Positions 47,910 through 60,000 of a DNA stretch of 64,000 nucleotides are shown here, piece after piece (position 1 is the stretch's first letter; each line of letters starts with the position of its first letter). Where the stretch lies: NCBI GenBank assembly GCA_964059195.1, contig CAXKWD010000005.1:95431882-95495881 (forward strand), in the 5' to 3' direction. The notes beneath the pieces are model-generated. The model saw only the letters and a list, made by a program, of their open reading frames with translations, was not told the origin of the DNA and did not search any database. The DNA comes from Ectobius pallidus. Taxonomy: Eukaryota > Arthropoda > Insecta > Blattodea > Ectobiidae. The translations under genes and the position numbers were made by a program.

Positions 47910-47995
47910 TGAGTATCGACGTATAAGACGCATCCCGTTTTTCAGACCTATTTTCAAAGAAAAAAGTTCTTCTCATACGCCAGCAAATACGGTAT
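47910..47995. mobile_element. TIR fragment related to the 30924-31400 element
   Basis: GTATAAGACGCATCCCGTTTT and CATACGCCAGCAAATACGGTA resemble the GACTATAAGACGC and ACCGTATTTTTC ends at 30924-31400. The two halves are close together, so the interior was lost. Confidence 0.4.
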
Positions 47996-48170
47996 ATTAC
48001 TTCTTTATATTTTCCTGGGTATTTTGGTATGTCACATGACATATCCACTCTATGCATTCTGTTGATATTAAATCTTATATAATTCGGGCAAGTTAATTAT
48101 CTTATTACTGATGTTTCATTGGTTATTGCTGTTTAATGTTAATTAGCATTCTGTACGACGTTAACGTCTG

Positions 48171-48440
48171 CTACAGTCGACTGGCGTTCTGGTGATTGTG
48201 GCTGGCAGTATAAGTATGCTGACTGGTGCTGCCATCCGTCTTCCTGGTGGTAAGACTAATGAAGTCTTCTGCTGGCAGAATTTCAAAATTCATGATGCTA
48301 TTTTGTTCTTTATGGTGAAAGTCTTTTCCCCATGCGTTTATTTCTGATGGTTTCTTGACATGTTTAAGTAGCTTTATATCTTTATTAATGAGGTGGTTTT
48401 CTGTCCAATGAAGTGCTACTGCTGATTTTTCTCTTTGCAT
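48171..48440 (-). pseudogene. Possible Penelope-type C-terminal fragment
   Basis: The frame has SAVALHWTENHLINKDIKLL and KHVKKPSEINAW, similar in layout to the end of GIY-YIG domains in Penelope-like elements (A-x-H-x-x-x-x-H; compare FAEHI..TDH at 12594). No RT or YIG core remains. Alternative: unrelated hypothetical frame. Confidence 0.35.
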
Positions 48441-49057
48441 TAGTTTAATATTCCTTAGGTGTCTTTTTTTCTTATTTTCATGGAAGAAATTAGAACCTGC
48501 TGTTGGTCAAATATTGCACAACTTAACTTCCCTCTAGGCTCTTAAGATTTCCTAGCATTATTATTTATTTTTATGTAAGCTTTTTTGACTTTTGTCTGAT
48601 GCAAGTCGAGGTGAAACATTACTGCTTTATTCTGATGTGACTTTAGTAGACACACTTTGTTCTGAAGTTTATCATATACTATACAGGTCTACAGAATTTC
48701 ATATTTGGAAATTTGGTAATACATTGGGGGATATTCTAAAAAAGTAAGCATAAAGTATGAGCATCTTCTTGCTGAGAAGTGTAGTCACTCACAAGTCCTA
48801 TGCAAAAAACATCACGACGACAGAATAGGTCCGACTCACGGCAGATACTTTCTACTCAGGCAACCCACACAGAACATGCACCTGCATAAACAAAGTTATG
48901 AAAACAAACAAGGGTTTTCTCGCAGTGGGAGATTTAAATGGCAGCCACATCAGCGTTAATGAAGAGGAAGACAATTAATTCTATCAGGTCTCTCTGAAGT
49001 TTAACAAAGGAGGGACTTCATAGAAAGGTCATTTACACCATCACATCAGATACCGTA
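48441..49057. other. No gene seen
   Basis: AT-rich, no recognisable motif. Confidence 0.4.
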
Positions 49058-49417
49058 ATGGAAGAAGGACAGGATCACAGCCTCACCAGCGCTATGGAAG
49101 AAGGACAGGAATTCCATTCAGTTTTCATTGAAATTTTGAAACAAAACAAAATTATTTTTGCAAAATCCCAGTTACCAGTAGTCCGGCTAAAAAAATCAGA
49201 AGCTATGAAAACAGTTGTTACACACATAAACTCAAAATTTAATTTCAAATTAACTGAAACAAAAGTACAAAAAAAATCCAGAACATGAAAACCAGAATAA
49301 AAAACAAAATAGACATGAAGAAAACTGGGAACAAACCCATTACTTTGAAAGCGTGGGAGAAAGAAATCTTGGAAATAATGGAGCATCAAACAAACCCATC
49401 ACTCAGCAAATTACTAG
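49058..49417 (+). pseudogene. Myb/SANT-like DNA-binding exon with frameshift
   Basis: The plus frame EFHSVFIEILKQNKIIFAKS leads to FNFKLTETKVQKK. After a 1-base shift near 49275 it continues IDMKKTGNKPITLKAWEKEI and then LSKLLG before a good donor (G|GTAAGA at 49418). D-x-K-x-TGNKPI-x-L-x-x-WE is characteristic of Myb/SANT-like proteins linked to transposons. The two halves of a small MEEGQ duplication precede it. The A-run at the shift may be slippage. Confidence 0.5.
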
Positions 49418-50252
49418 GTAAGAAAGAACTTTTATTAAGCGTACTTGAAACAAATTAAGTTAAATTAAGTAGTACCTTAAAAATGAATTGTTTTGTGATA
49501 AGCCAGAATTAGTATTTACAAATTTACAATAATTTTAATGCAGTCTATATTCATAACCAATTTAAAGTGAAACAACAAAGAACGGAAACATTTCCCCCCA
49601 AATATTTTAATCTTAAATTAGTTTACAAAAATTATACTAAAATATAATTGCAATATCAAGCATAATCAATATAAACAAAAACAACATAATTAACATATAT
49701 CTGTTCACAACTTTTCAGGGGTTACTTCCAGCTCTTCAGCAATACAAAAGAGGGTTCCTACGTTCTTTGTAGATTCTCGCCCTTTCTGGAATGTCCATAT
49801 AGTATTCCATATTCCACACGAATCGCCCATACAGAGTGAACTGAGTGTCCCATTTTGGTAGCTCACAAATTTCCTACTTAATACTCCCGCCGCTCGGTCT
49901 TATTGCTTGCGGAATTGAAGCGGGCAGTATGCGACAGAGTACAAAGAGCATCATGTCACGTGGGCGCAGTGGGTGGGGGAGTCCCCAGGCTTTTTATGCA
50001 TACGACTGCAAGTACAAACTTGAAATCTGCCAGTAAGAACTTCATACTCATTTTTTTTTTTTTTTTAAGAATATCCCCCATTGTTACTAGTTAACATTTT
50101 GTTAAATATATTCAAAAGAAAGTTGAAATTTAAATCTGAACTCAAATATTCCTTAGGTTCTTTTTCTCGAAGCATGGTGTGGAAGTGAATTTACATTGTC
50201 CTTAGTGTGTTTTCTATTATAGGCTGTAAATTTTGGTTCTTTGTGACATGTA
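49418..50252. other. No gene seen
   Basis: AT-rich to 49700, then a less AT-rich stretch (49780-50030) without recognisable coding motifs; it could be an old promoter or repeat fragment. Confidence 0.35.
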
Positions 50253-50518
50253 CAGGTAGGGGGAAAAAAAGCGGACCAACTCTTGTAGCTGATTTCAGAG
50301 CCTTGTGATACGTAAATAAAAGTAAGAGATGTAACGGAAACGTTTGTTTTCACAAGCAATGCAAATTACGTGAAATTATTTCTCAATTCAAGAAAATTAT
50401 CGACTGTAGAACAAGTTTCAATACATTCCCTGCTATCCTGTGAATGCTGCTAGGCATGCGCAGGGGCTCATATCGCCAACTTAGATATTTTAGTCCGCTT
50501 TTTTTTTTCCGCTATCTG
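50253..50518. mobile_element. Small TA-flanked MITE
   Basis: The ends CAGGTAGGGGGAAAAAAAGC and, inverted, CAGATAGCGGAAAAAAAAAA both lead into AAGCGGAC and are flanked by TA (50251-50252, 50519-50520). At 266 bp and without coding capacity it fits a Tc1/mariner-type MITE. CATG lies outside the TA on both sides. Confidence 0.75.
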
Positions 50519-50610
50519 TACATGCATCCACAAAAGTTGTTTTGTCTCCCTTTTTCTTATGAACAAGAGTTTGTTTCTTTTTCTGCTTAGTGTGAATTTG
50601 TCCATAAACA

Positions 50611-51322
50611 TTGCTTGACAAGCCTGCTTTAGGTGACCTGCACCATCTGAAACACAATATGTTATTACATTATTATTTCTCGGGCTTCCAACCAGGTGAG
50701 TTGGAGGATTGGTTTCAAGCTTTCGGCAGCTATCTCCGCTGCCAACTTCTGGGAGAAGTGAGCTGGATTGGTCAGGTCAGGTCAATTTGCAGTGTATGCA
50801 GCAATTGGATCATATTTGAACTGTGGCTACTCTGTTCATTTTTGTTAACAGATTGGTTTTTTATGTGTAGTTCCATTGTTGTCAAGTGAGATGTCGTTCC
50901 TTGGATTGTGGTTGAGCCTTCTTTTAGAGAAGTGAACACAAGCTGTTTTAGTGGCATTGATTTTTATATCCCATGAGGAGCAGCAATCCATTGTCAGGCG
51001 TAGAGAATTTTGTACTCTATGCAGTTGTGATGATGATGTTATCCGTAGAAAATAGAAATGTGTCATCAGCATAAAGAGCTGTGTGGACTTGTCTTCTGGT
51101 TGGTATATCACTTGTAAATATATTGTATAGTGTTGGTGAGAGGACTGCTCCTTGTGGCACTCCTGCCTCCATAAGATGAGTTGCAAAGTAGTGTTTACAA
51201 TGATGCGACAGCCGCAACATGCAACGCGGTACTGCAGTAGTGTGTTGCGTTGCTGACTGTTCACGGATGAACATCGTGGACATTGAATAATAATATTGAG
51301 ATATTGGTTGGATTTCACGCAA
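50611..51322 (-). pseudogene. LINE C (Jockey-type) reverse transcriptase, motifs B and C
   Basis: Frame 51017-51322 has MEAGVPQGAVLSPTLYNIF (motif B) and TALYADDTFLFS (motif C). A shift leads to the frame 50845-51318, with SSWDIKINATKTACVHFSKR (primer-grip region). The downstream part is lost. The upstream motif A is found at 53541-53770, beyond an insertion. Confidence 0.8.
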
Positions 51323-51857
51323 TACCTGCCTTTAATTTAAGAAGACTTCTTGCCATGTATCTTCTGATAAGAAGGAGAAGAAAAAACTAACAAAACCAGC
51401 AAAAGAGATGTACACATCGGTGGTGGATTCGTCTTATATTCAAAGAACGTGAATTGTTTGGTGACTACCATACGTTAATTCCAAAAATGATTTTGACAGA
51501 TACGGAGTCGTTGGTGTAATGTCTGCCAGTATAGTGACTTTTCTCTGTGAATGTTAGTCCGTGACCATGGAATTGCGCTTTATCAATTACATGAATCCAA
51601 ACAAAATTATAAATAGTAGGCCTATGTCATTATAAAGTTGAACCTGTGTACATTCTCATTCTTTTGTCTTAGCAGGGTTTTAAACCTGTCATAAGTACAC
51701 TGCATTCACTCCTTTGAAATGTCTGCCTTTGCTGCATAAATTAAGTTCATTATATCAATTTTTAATTTAAATTTCCTTAAGCCTGGTAAACATTTTAGAG
51801 AGGGCACCAAACTCTGAAGAAAGTGAATGTCCTCATCATCAGAGGTTTGCAGTGCCT

Positions 51858-52395
51858 TCAAGATGGCACTGTCAACTGCAGTGTCCTCAGACGGGCCTTC
51901 CTTTTTCCAGAAGATAGGGAAGTTCTTGTTTCTGGAGGTGGCAGTCGTGCAGAGGATGTACTAGGCTCCTCGTAGATGCATACTTCTGAAGATTCATATA
52001 CCTCTTTTGCAGCTATAAGGTCACCAGTTGCCTCATCTAAGTAAAATTCTTCATTGGTTAAGCTGCTATCCGTAGCTGCACTCTCTCTCTCATAGCTAAG
52101 AAAACCCATTAAATTAAAATATTTATATGGTTTCCTTTTCACTGCTGCCTGACCACTGCTGATTTTCATTTCCCTCTTTGCAAGGAAATATGAATCTCTA
52201 ATGTTTTTCCATCTCTTCATACAGTATTCAGCTGGAACAAATAAGTTATTATAATTAGCATTATCCTCTATTCTCCCTTCACAGTTTGACTGACCGCAAG
52301 GGAACTGCAGAGGGGTTTGAAGAGGTCGTACATCTAAAATATTTTCAAGAAATTCTAGAAGTTCACGGTTTACCGCAGGGACCCTTACAGTTGAT
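51858..52395 (-). pseudogene. MADF protein, C-terminal half
   Basis: AEYCMKRWKNIRDSYFLAKR is the end of a MADF domain (C-x-x-R-W-x-x-I-R-x-x-Y), followed by KRKPYKYFNLMGFL, an acidic linker and a basic Ser/Arg tail. The frame is open upstream of the ATG at 52220 to about 52395, but a good acceptor (TTTGTTCCAG) lies just before CTGAATACTG at 52231, so an exon start there is more likely. It pairs with the fragment at 53127-53360. Confidence 0.55.
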
Positions 52396-53126
52396 GCTTC
52401 CGAGCTGAAATATTAAGGATGATAATAATAATAATAATAGTAATAATAATAATAATAATAACAAACAGTATATATGTGTGTGTGTGCGTGTCACATACCT
52501 TACAGACTGACATCTACCTTCATACATTACATATGCAGATTAAGAAATGGATAGTAAGTAAGCCTAGGCATCATTCCATCATGATAAGCTAAGCTAATGG
52601 GGAAGTAAAATATGAATGCACGCACAGGCATACAATCTATATGTGGTACACATATTTTAAACTTCTTAGGCCTATTTGTGCTAATTCATAGGTTATGTAA
52701 TTAGCAGTACTTGGGTAATATTTTTCGAATGCATAATTACTATACACTCCGGTAAGTAAGCTGTCCTGGTATAATGGCAAAACAGAAGAATCTGTGGCAC
52801 CTTGCCCTCTGTACTGCATGATATACTGCGCTATACGATATTAATTGTAATTAAAATACAATCACCCTTGCACCATAATGGCTAACCCAACATAATATTT
52901 CACAATTATAATAATAAATGACAATTGAACCAAAACTACTATTTTCAGAGTGCCACAGACTCTTCCATTTTCCCGGTCGCTGTCTTAGCATTATTCAGAG
53001 GCTACTTATGTTATTGTGCAAGTGTTTTGTAAATAATGGGACTAATTAATGCATCGTGGTCTATTTTGTCAAATTATTATTCCTTTTCTATTTAACATGT
53101 CTGATGATGGTCTGTACATGATCACC

Positions 53127-53360
53127 TTAATATCCATGCAAACAATGGTATAAATGGCTGAATAGGTTATGTGCAGTTACATCAGGCTCCAAAAAAGCAG
53201 ATGAAATTTCCATCCGTGCTTTCTGCCTTTTTACTGAGTTTTTATAGCTGCTTGATCTCAAGTCATACAATTCCGGGTACTCCTTAATCATTTCGATTAA
53301 AATTTCTTCTGAAAACCCATACATCTCTTGCAATGGTCGCCATTGAAAAACAAAACACAT
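53127..53360 (-). pseudogene. MADF protein, N-terminal half
   Basis: FSEEILIEMIKEYPELYDLR then SSYKNSVKRQKARMEISSAF matches the start of a MADF domain (L-I-x-x-h-x-x-x-P-x-L-h-x, Y). No donor joins it in phase to the C-terminal half, so the gene is probably decayed. The frame's first residues (to 53411) look like leader sequence. Confidence 0.55.
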
Positions 53361-53543
53361 GCGACTTCCGCTCGTCTCAGCTGTTGTAGCACGGTAAAAA
53401 GTTAACTCCAAGTCAACTTTTGTCGCGTCACCATCGTGACGTATTGCTGCAAAAATGCTCGCTTGCTATTGGTCAATAAAAACGGAATGTCGCATCGCTG
53501 TCGTCGTGTCACGGATGTCGCTCCATTGTAAATCAGGCATTAA

Positions 53544-53770
53544 GGTTTTCCCCACCACCACTACTGCAAATTGTCTGTTGCTGAGGAATGATGCTATCAG
53601 CTTGATGTTAGATCTCATCATTTTGTAGATGATGGCATTTCACCAGACTTTATCAAATGCTTTTTCGATGTCAGTGAATACAGCGATGGTCTTTTGTTTA
53701 TTGTTAAATCCTGTTTGGATGTGATCTATGAGTCTGGCTAGCTGAAGGGTGGTTCTCAGTTTGAAGACTG
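53544..53770 (-). pseudogene. LINE C reverse transcriptase, motif A region
   Basis: The minus strand reads TIAVFTDIEKAFDKVW and then SNIKLIASFLSNRQFAVVV, the Jockey-type motif A (D-I-x-x-A-F-D-x-V-W) and fingers. It ends at the MADF insertion, consistent with motifs B and C at 50611-51322. Confidence 0.8.
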
Positions 53771-54186
53771 GCTGAACCAGATTACTCCTACAGAACATCA
53801 CAATCTACAGGAACTTCATTTTCCCCTGGAAATGACCTCACAAGCTGCTGCAAGCTTTATCCCAGATTAGCTGCAGGCTACTGTCTACTGGTGCCTACTG
53901 ACAGCTAGCAAGGCTCAGGAAAGCCTCACACCATGGGCAAGGAGTGACATGAAAAATAATATATACAGTATTAGTTCTGGTACATGGAAACAAACCCACA
54001 ACACAAATATTAGAAAACCCTTTTATACATAATTAAATAAAATCCCTACATCAAATAAAATTCAAATTTTGGAGAATTTTACACAAAGATGCACACAAAA
54101 TATCCATTGTCAAGACTACTATTTACAAAAGAAAAGCAAGAGCGTGGACGAACCCAATGGTTATCAACCACGCTCTGCTACCAATT
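53771..54186. other. No gene; candidate primer-binding site at the right edge
   Basis: On the minus strand, TTGGTAGCAGAGCGTGG (about 54169-54185) begins right after the candidate LTR end, the expected place of a retroelement primer-binding site. The rest is non-coding. A short inverted pair AGAGCGTGG/CCACGCTCT flanks 20 bases. Confidence 0.4.
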
Positions 54187-55849
54187 TGTAAACCCCCTTC
54201 AGGTGAGGGAAGAAACAAAAGGAACAGAAGGAGAAGACATTTACTCAAAATGGAAGCTAAATTAAAATGTATTCAAATATTTTCCTAATACAATAAATCC
54301 TGCTATTTCATAATTGTTCATAAACTTAAATGTGAGACAGTGGATAAAATTGAGTGTACAAAAATCTGAAAGGAGACATATGATATTTTACAATAAAGAC
54401 TACAGATAAAATGGACTGAAGGTCCCAATTAAGACATTTTAGGGTGAAGCCCTCTTTCTTTTACAATAAATAAATCCTGGAAAAGAAGTAAATTAATATA
54501 CATGCAAAATATTTCCATTTACAAACAAATAGCATACTTCGGTGTGAATCACCATAATAAATGTTACATAGTTTAAACCGGAAAGAGAAGACATAGTAAA
54601 ATTTCAGATACAGATTTCATAATCAGGTGTGAAGCACTTCCTTCAAATGTTTCAATTAATTTACATTACAATTTAAAATTTCTAATCATGAAGCTGAAAA
54701 TAAATATACAACCATTCAGTGATCCATAGGATAAAATTCATGACACATTCACATTACATCTAAAGGAGGATCACTGAAATAATTAATTTCATGTCACAAA
54801 ATGGCAGATCCTTAAAATACAAAAACAAGCTAATAAAAATTCTAATAATGAACATACCTTTTATCATTCCATGCATACAACATTCTCGGCGCTGAAATAC
54901 ACACCTCAATCTCACACCATGCTGACGGTATGATAAAGCCTAATCCAAAAACTGCTTTCACCTAGGCTAAAGGATGCGAGCAGGCTCAAAATGCATAATG
55001 GACAAAAAATAAAACGGGGACAAAGCAATTAAACTCAAGAGCAACAAATTTAGAAAACCCACACATGTTACAAGGTAAGTGGAAAGACGTAGGAACTGCA
55101 AGAATATTAAAATAACGACCCCAGCATGCCAAATTGACAGTAAAATCATATTTGCTTTAAACAGAAATGGTGGCCACACAATCTAGTTTTATCATAACCA
55201 TCCTCCATGCAAATTCGTTTAAGGGAATACTATTTAGAACTTAGAAGGCCACCATAACCAAACACCAGTACAAGTTGCACAACGCCTGCTTGGGATACCA
55301 GACAATAAATAATAATTATGTTACACAACACATGCAGTCCCCACACTTCAACAACAACTTAAATACATTTATACACAATTTTCCACGTACCTCTGAAACA
55401 TGGTGAAACAAAAGGAGAAGCCAAAAGGCAGGCTTACATATTGCCGCCACAAAAACACGAAACAGCTACATCCTGGTCCCCGAGTCCATGGTAAGCAAAT
55501 GAGGACGAATGAAAGAACGCTTTTCCTTTTATAGTAATTCCTCTATGACGTCAGTTAGCGCACTCGCAATGACAATTTATATCCAAACACACCTGTTATA
55601 CATTGAAAACCATACACGCTCAAAGCCAATGCATGGCCGACTGAATCCATGACTGGAACGCACATACTGACAAAGTTAACAGCGTTGTCAAAAGGTACAG
55701 ACTATGATATATCTAAAGGGAAGCGGAGAGAGAGGGAGGAAAGGCAATAACCCAAGCAAGCACAGCTGAGAGGCGAGCGAGACATTAATTCACACTTCCG
55801 CCTATTCTTACGTCACACACATTATTGCAACATAATTGTCAGCTTGACA
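54187..55849 (-). mobile_element. Candidate long terminal repeat (1.66 kb)
   Basis: On the minus strand the block starts TGTCAAGCTGAC and ends GGGGGTTTACA, the TG...CA limits of an LTR, followed by a primer-binding-site-like TGGTAGCAGAGC. A strong TATA box (CTATAAAAGG) on the minus strand is near 55525-55535. The block has no coding capacity. A second copy is not in the window, so the call rests on these signals alone. It lies between LINE C pieces. Confidence 0.45.
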
Positions 55850-55949
55850 AATATTCCATTATTGCGTAGAATCCACTAGATATGATAATATAAGACATGT
55901 AGTAATTAAAGTCAATTTATAAAAAATGAATTGCTACATATTGTGAATG

Positions 55950-56220
55950 AATATATCTGTAGTTTCTATATTCAGTTGGTGAGGGATATCAGCAGCTCTG
56001 TGCCTTAGTCTCTTCTTTATTATTACGGTTGGTGGTGTTAATTTTAACGGTTCTGTACACGTTGAAGTTGTTTATTTTATAAGTTTGGTATGGTTGGAGG
56101 TGAGTTTTATTTATAAGTAAAACATCAATACTTTGGTTTTGTATAAATTTCTGGAGTTTGTGTTTCTGCTCCAGTAGGCCGTTAGCATTCCAGGCCGCTG
56201 TTTTGATTGGTGTAATGAGG
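55950..56220 (-). pseudogene. LINE C (Jockey-type) endonuclease N-terminus
   Basis: The minus strand reads PIKTAAWNANGLLEQKHKLQ, IDVLLINKTHLQP and, after a shift, IIKKRLRHRAAD ... IETTDIFI. These are the W-N-x-N-G, ETHL (here KTHL) and I-E-T-T signatures of Jockey endonucleases. It is probably the 5' part of the LINE whose RT pieces lie at 53.5 and 51 kb. The E-to-K change removes a metal-binding Glu. Confidence 0.7.
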
Positions 56221-56330
56221 TTAATTCAGGCCCGTGCTGGACCCTCCCCGAGGGTGGTGGAAGTAGGACATAAGAGGGCACCATACCGGGTGGGGAGTCT
56301 GGCAATGGGTCTTAAAACACCCTAGGATAA

Positions 56331-56877
56331 CGTGGATAAAGCTTTAACGCTAGGCCTACTTAATATTTCTGTACCTAAATTATGAAACGTTCATTAACCA
56401 ACAAACAAAACTATTAAAATAATTCATTTTAACTTTATGGCTTCTTATCATGTCCAAGTTCATATACAATAACTTTCGTTCAGGTTCATAATTTCGGGTA
56501 CCACTTTCACAGTTCTTACATACAGGTATTATACTAGAACGGTCTGTACATGCGAAAAGTGTTGCTTATGATGTTCGTTCACTTATAGTATACTCAGCTT
56601 ATTAATTATCGTTGGATTTTAAGACTTTTTATTTTTAAACGGTAATTCACACTGTAATAAATTAAACAAAAGGGAGATTAGGAATATTCAGTGTTAAAGA
56701 TTTGGTAACTTCATCCATCCAGCAAAGAATCGAAACTAGGGTCTTTGGATTTATAGGCTTAAACTATGGTACACAATAAAATCTAAGTATGGTAGCCTAT
56801 CCAAATTACGAAATTTTACTCATGTGACCAGGAGCGCAGTACTATGAAACTAATAAGAGAAAAATACATTCACTCAC
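56331..56877. other. No gene seen
   Basis: AT-rich, no recognisable motif apart from the donor of the small exon to the right. Confidence 0.4.
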
Positions 56878-56938
56878 CAATGTTTTCTGTAATCAAGGCC
56901 TCTTTTTCTTTTTCTTCATCTTCTTTTCCTTGCTCCAT
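56878..56938 (-). CDS. Possible first coding exon of an unknown gene
   Basis: An ATG opens 20 codons of strongly charged sequence (MEQGKEDEEKEKEALITENI) and ends at a strong donor (G|GTGAGT at 56877). No downstream exon was recognised. Such short Glu/Lys-rich runs can occur by chance in GAA-rich DNA. Confidence 0.25.
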
Positions 56939-57035
56939 ACCCTTATTTTAGATGTCACTATTCATCCAACTCTCCAACAATTTTGAAGATGTAGCACGAT
57001 GCATATGTTGTATTCGTTTACGAATGCAGAAAAAA

Positions 57036-60000
57036 ATTGAGTGCTTACTTGAATTCTAGTTTTTATTTTTATTCTGTTTATAACAGGAAATATTCTTCCA
57101 ATGCTGAAGGGTTAAAGAAAACGAATTGTCCTTTGTTTGATTACAAAACCAACAGAAGTTTCATTTCGGAATTTGCCTCACGAAGTTTGCTGATGACAAA
57201 ATCACTTTCAAGGGAATTCAAAATATCCTGTTCAGTGTGCATCGAAACAAATGCTTCTAGAGTATCGTTTTTCATTGATGCTCTGAGTAGTTTTGATCAG
57301 TTTTAACTTGGAGAACACTCTTTCACAGCTGACTTGTGTTAACGGAATGGTAAGTAAATATTTATACACTTTATAGAGTTCTGTGTACTGTGTACATATT
57401 GAATTCAATAATCACACCAAATGCACATTTAATGCATGTGTTACACTTTTTTTTGCATTGCAAGCTTGAAAACTGTCCTCATCTTGACTCTCTTCATCTT
57501 CATATCGGTCTTTTTTCTCTTCTGGGGCGTCGGTTTGGTAGTCTTCTTCCAAAGACTTTTGCATATGCTTGGCCATACATTCGCAAATGAAATGATCTCT
57601 TCCTTCAGTTTACCTCTGTCTAATGAAGGAATCAATTCACAAATTTTTTCCAGCCCATGTCTAGGAAATCCATCATCTTGCTTAATTTGAGAAAATCTTC
57701 TTGGGTCAAACAAGGCCATATCTAAATACAGATTTTTGTGTTCCATAAACCTGTTTTCAAATGTCTGAGTTACTGTATCCATAATTATATTAAACACTTC
57801 AACTCTAAATACATCTTCAGGAGTAAGGCCGGTAGGAGTAGCTTGAACCCTTTCATCTTCACATGTTTCTTCCTGACATCCTCTTGATTTTTCTCGGGCG
57901 TGTTAATTTGAAATCAGTCCTTATATTTATGTCTTTAAACAAGTCTTTTTCTGGTGAACGGTCAATCTTTCTGCAAATTTAAGAACAAAGGTCTTGGCTG
58001 CACGCAGAGTTTCATGAAACCTGTTTCGAATAGCTTTAAACATCTGACTCGATCAGTCTCCATGATTGAGCATAGTCCAGGTTTTTTGTTTGCAAATAAT
58101 CAGACAATGGTGTTGTGATCTTGAAAATCTGAAGAAAAATCATAGCCATCACAATCATTTCAAAATTAACAATTTTTTGCAGAATAGCTGCTGCATCACT
58201 CCTTACTTCGACATTAAAAGCTGTTGATGCACATATCTTCAGTAATGTCACTGACAACTCGAAAAAAACATGTTTATGAGTCTGTGCCTGAATTTCCTCT
58301 GAGTCTGACGTCCAATCATCAATCCTTCCAAAGATGTTGGTGCAGGCATCACTTCGACTTCGCCAACGGGTAGCTCCAACAGCTTCGAGCTTGTAGGGTG
58401 GATCTTGTTCATTGTAAATTTGTTGCCTCTTTAATGACTCTTTTAAGAACACTTGAGTGTTTTGGAGTAGGCCAAAAAAAGTTACAGGATCTGTGCAGTA
58501 TCAGAGAGTACTAAGTTCAATACATGGGCATAGCACCATGTATGGATATGATTTGGTATGATGTCTGATATTTTGACGGTAAGACCATTGTAGGGTCCGC
58601 TCATATTTGATGCACCATCAAAGGCATCTGCCACGCAATTTTCTATAGGTAATTGTACTTCTTGGAGAGTACCACTTAACGAATTAAATAGCCCTTCAGC
58701 CGTAGTTGAGGTGACACACTTCAAAGACAGAAGTCTTTCGAATACTTCACATACTTGCACATAAAGGAATACAAAAGCACATCGGTCGTTGCCTGAAATG
58801 TCAACTGTTGTGTCCATTAGTATAGAGTACTTCACTGCTTCCCTTACACAGGCTGTTATTCTTTTCTTCATTTCATCTCGAATAATTAAAAGTATTTTCA
58901 TGACAGTATTGTTACTCAGAAATGTAACGAAACTTCCTCTTCCTGCTGCTCTATTCAGCTTTCCAGTTTCCTTCTCTGTACGATCTCTGGCTTCATGAAG
59001 TTGTTCACTTTTGTTTATTACATTCTAAGTGTTTTTTTAATGTCGAGTCATATTTGCTTAGCAATAAGAACATTTCCAGAAAATTTCCATGATTTATGGA
59101 ATCATCATTTAACCCTTTCACTGCTGAGATATTGGCAAGCTGACATACCCTCCTTGCTGAGATATTTTCACTGTCACTCGGCGCTAAATCCGAAAAATAA
59201 GAAGGCAGTTTTAAAATACGCCAGAACTTCGTCATCACGTTAGAAATGTTTTTCCTTGCTCGTGAAAGCAATGACTGTGTTGAAATTGAACATACCATGG
59301 CCTTGACGTGAATCCCCGCTTGTCATATGACTCGTGAGTTCAATGGCTTCTTCAGACATCACAACATTGTGCAAGGCCTCACTTTTCCGTCTACAGATTG
59401 CACCACAGGGCAAGGAAAGCAATGAAAATAATTTCTATCTAACCCCAAGAGATGGCAGGACACTATCCTTCCGTTGAAACCTTGTTAAAGAATTCTATTC
59501 TACGAGCAATTGTTTTATTCGTAGCACTAACTTCGCGGCAACATTGTGCAAGGCCTCACATTTTCATATACAAATTGCACCACAGAGCAGGGAAAGCAAT
59601 GAAATTAAGTTCTATCTAACCCCAATAGATGGCAGGACACTATCCTTTCGTTAAAACTGTGTTAAAAAATTCCATGCCTTGTGGAATCGTCTCGTTCATA
59701 GCACCGACTTCGCGGGCGGAACAGTTCCGTCAACAGCACACGTAGGTGCCATTCTCCGCGCCGTCACAGTTCCGTCGTTAGCAGTGAAAGGGTTAAAGTT
59801 CATGCTTGTTCTGTAGATGCTCGGAAAGCAAGACCTTGTTTCCCAATCAATTTCAAGACATTGACAATGGCTTGTGCGACATGTCTCCTTTCCATCACCT
59901 CTCGCCTTCTTTTTTCCACTTGATTGTTAAAAAGTAAATCAAAAGTAGATTTTTTCTGTTTTGATGCCAAGAATAAATGTACACATTCCATATGAGCTTT

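Larger units (their letters stand above)
51335..53543 (-). mobile_element. MADF-domain (PIF/Harbinger-like) insertion in LINE C
   Basis: This block separates LINE C motif A from motifs B/C and carries a split MADF-type DNA-binding protein. Its right edge, read inward, is TGCCTGATTTACAATGGAGC next to TTAA (53540-53543), consistent with a PIF/Harbinger-style end. The left end is not clear (TGCCTTTAATTTAAG near 51338 is only partly similar). No DDE transposase is present, so the element would be non-autonomous. Confidence 0.5.
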
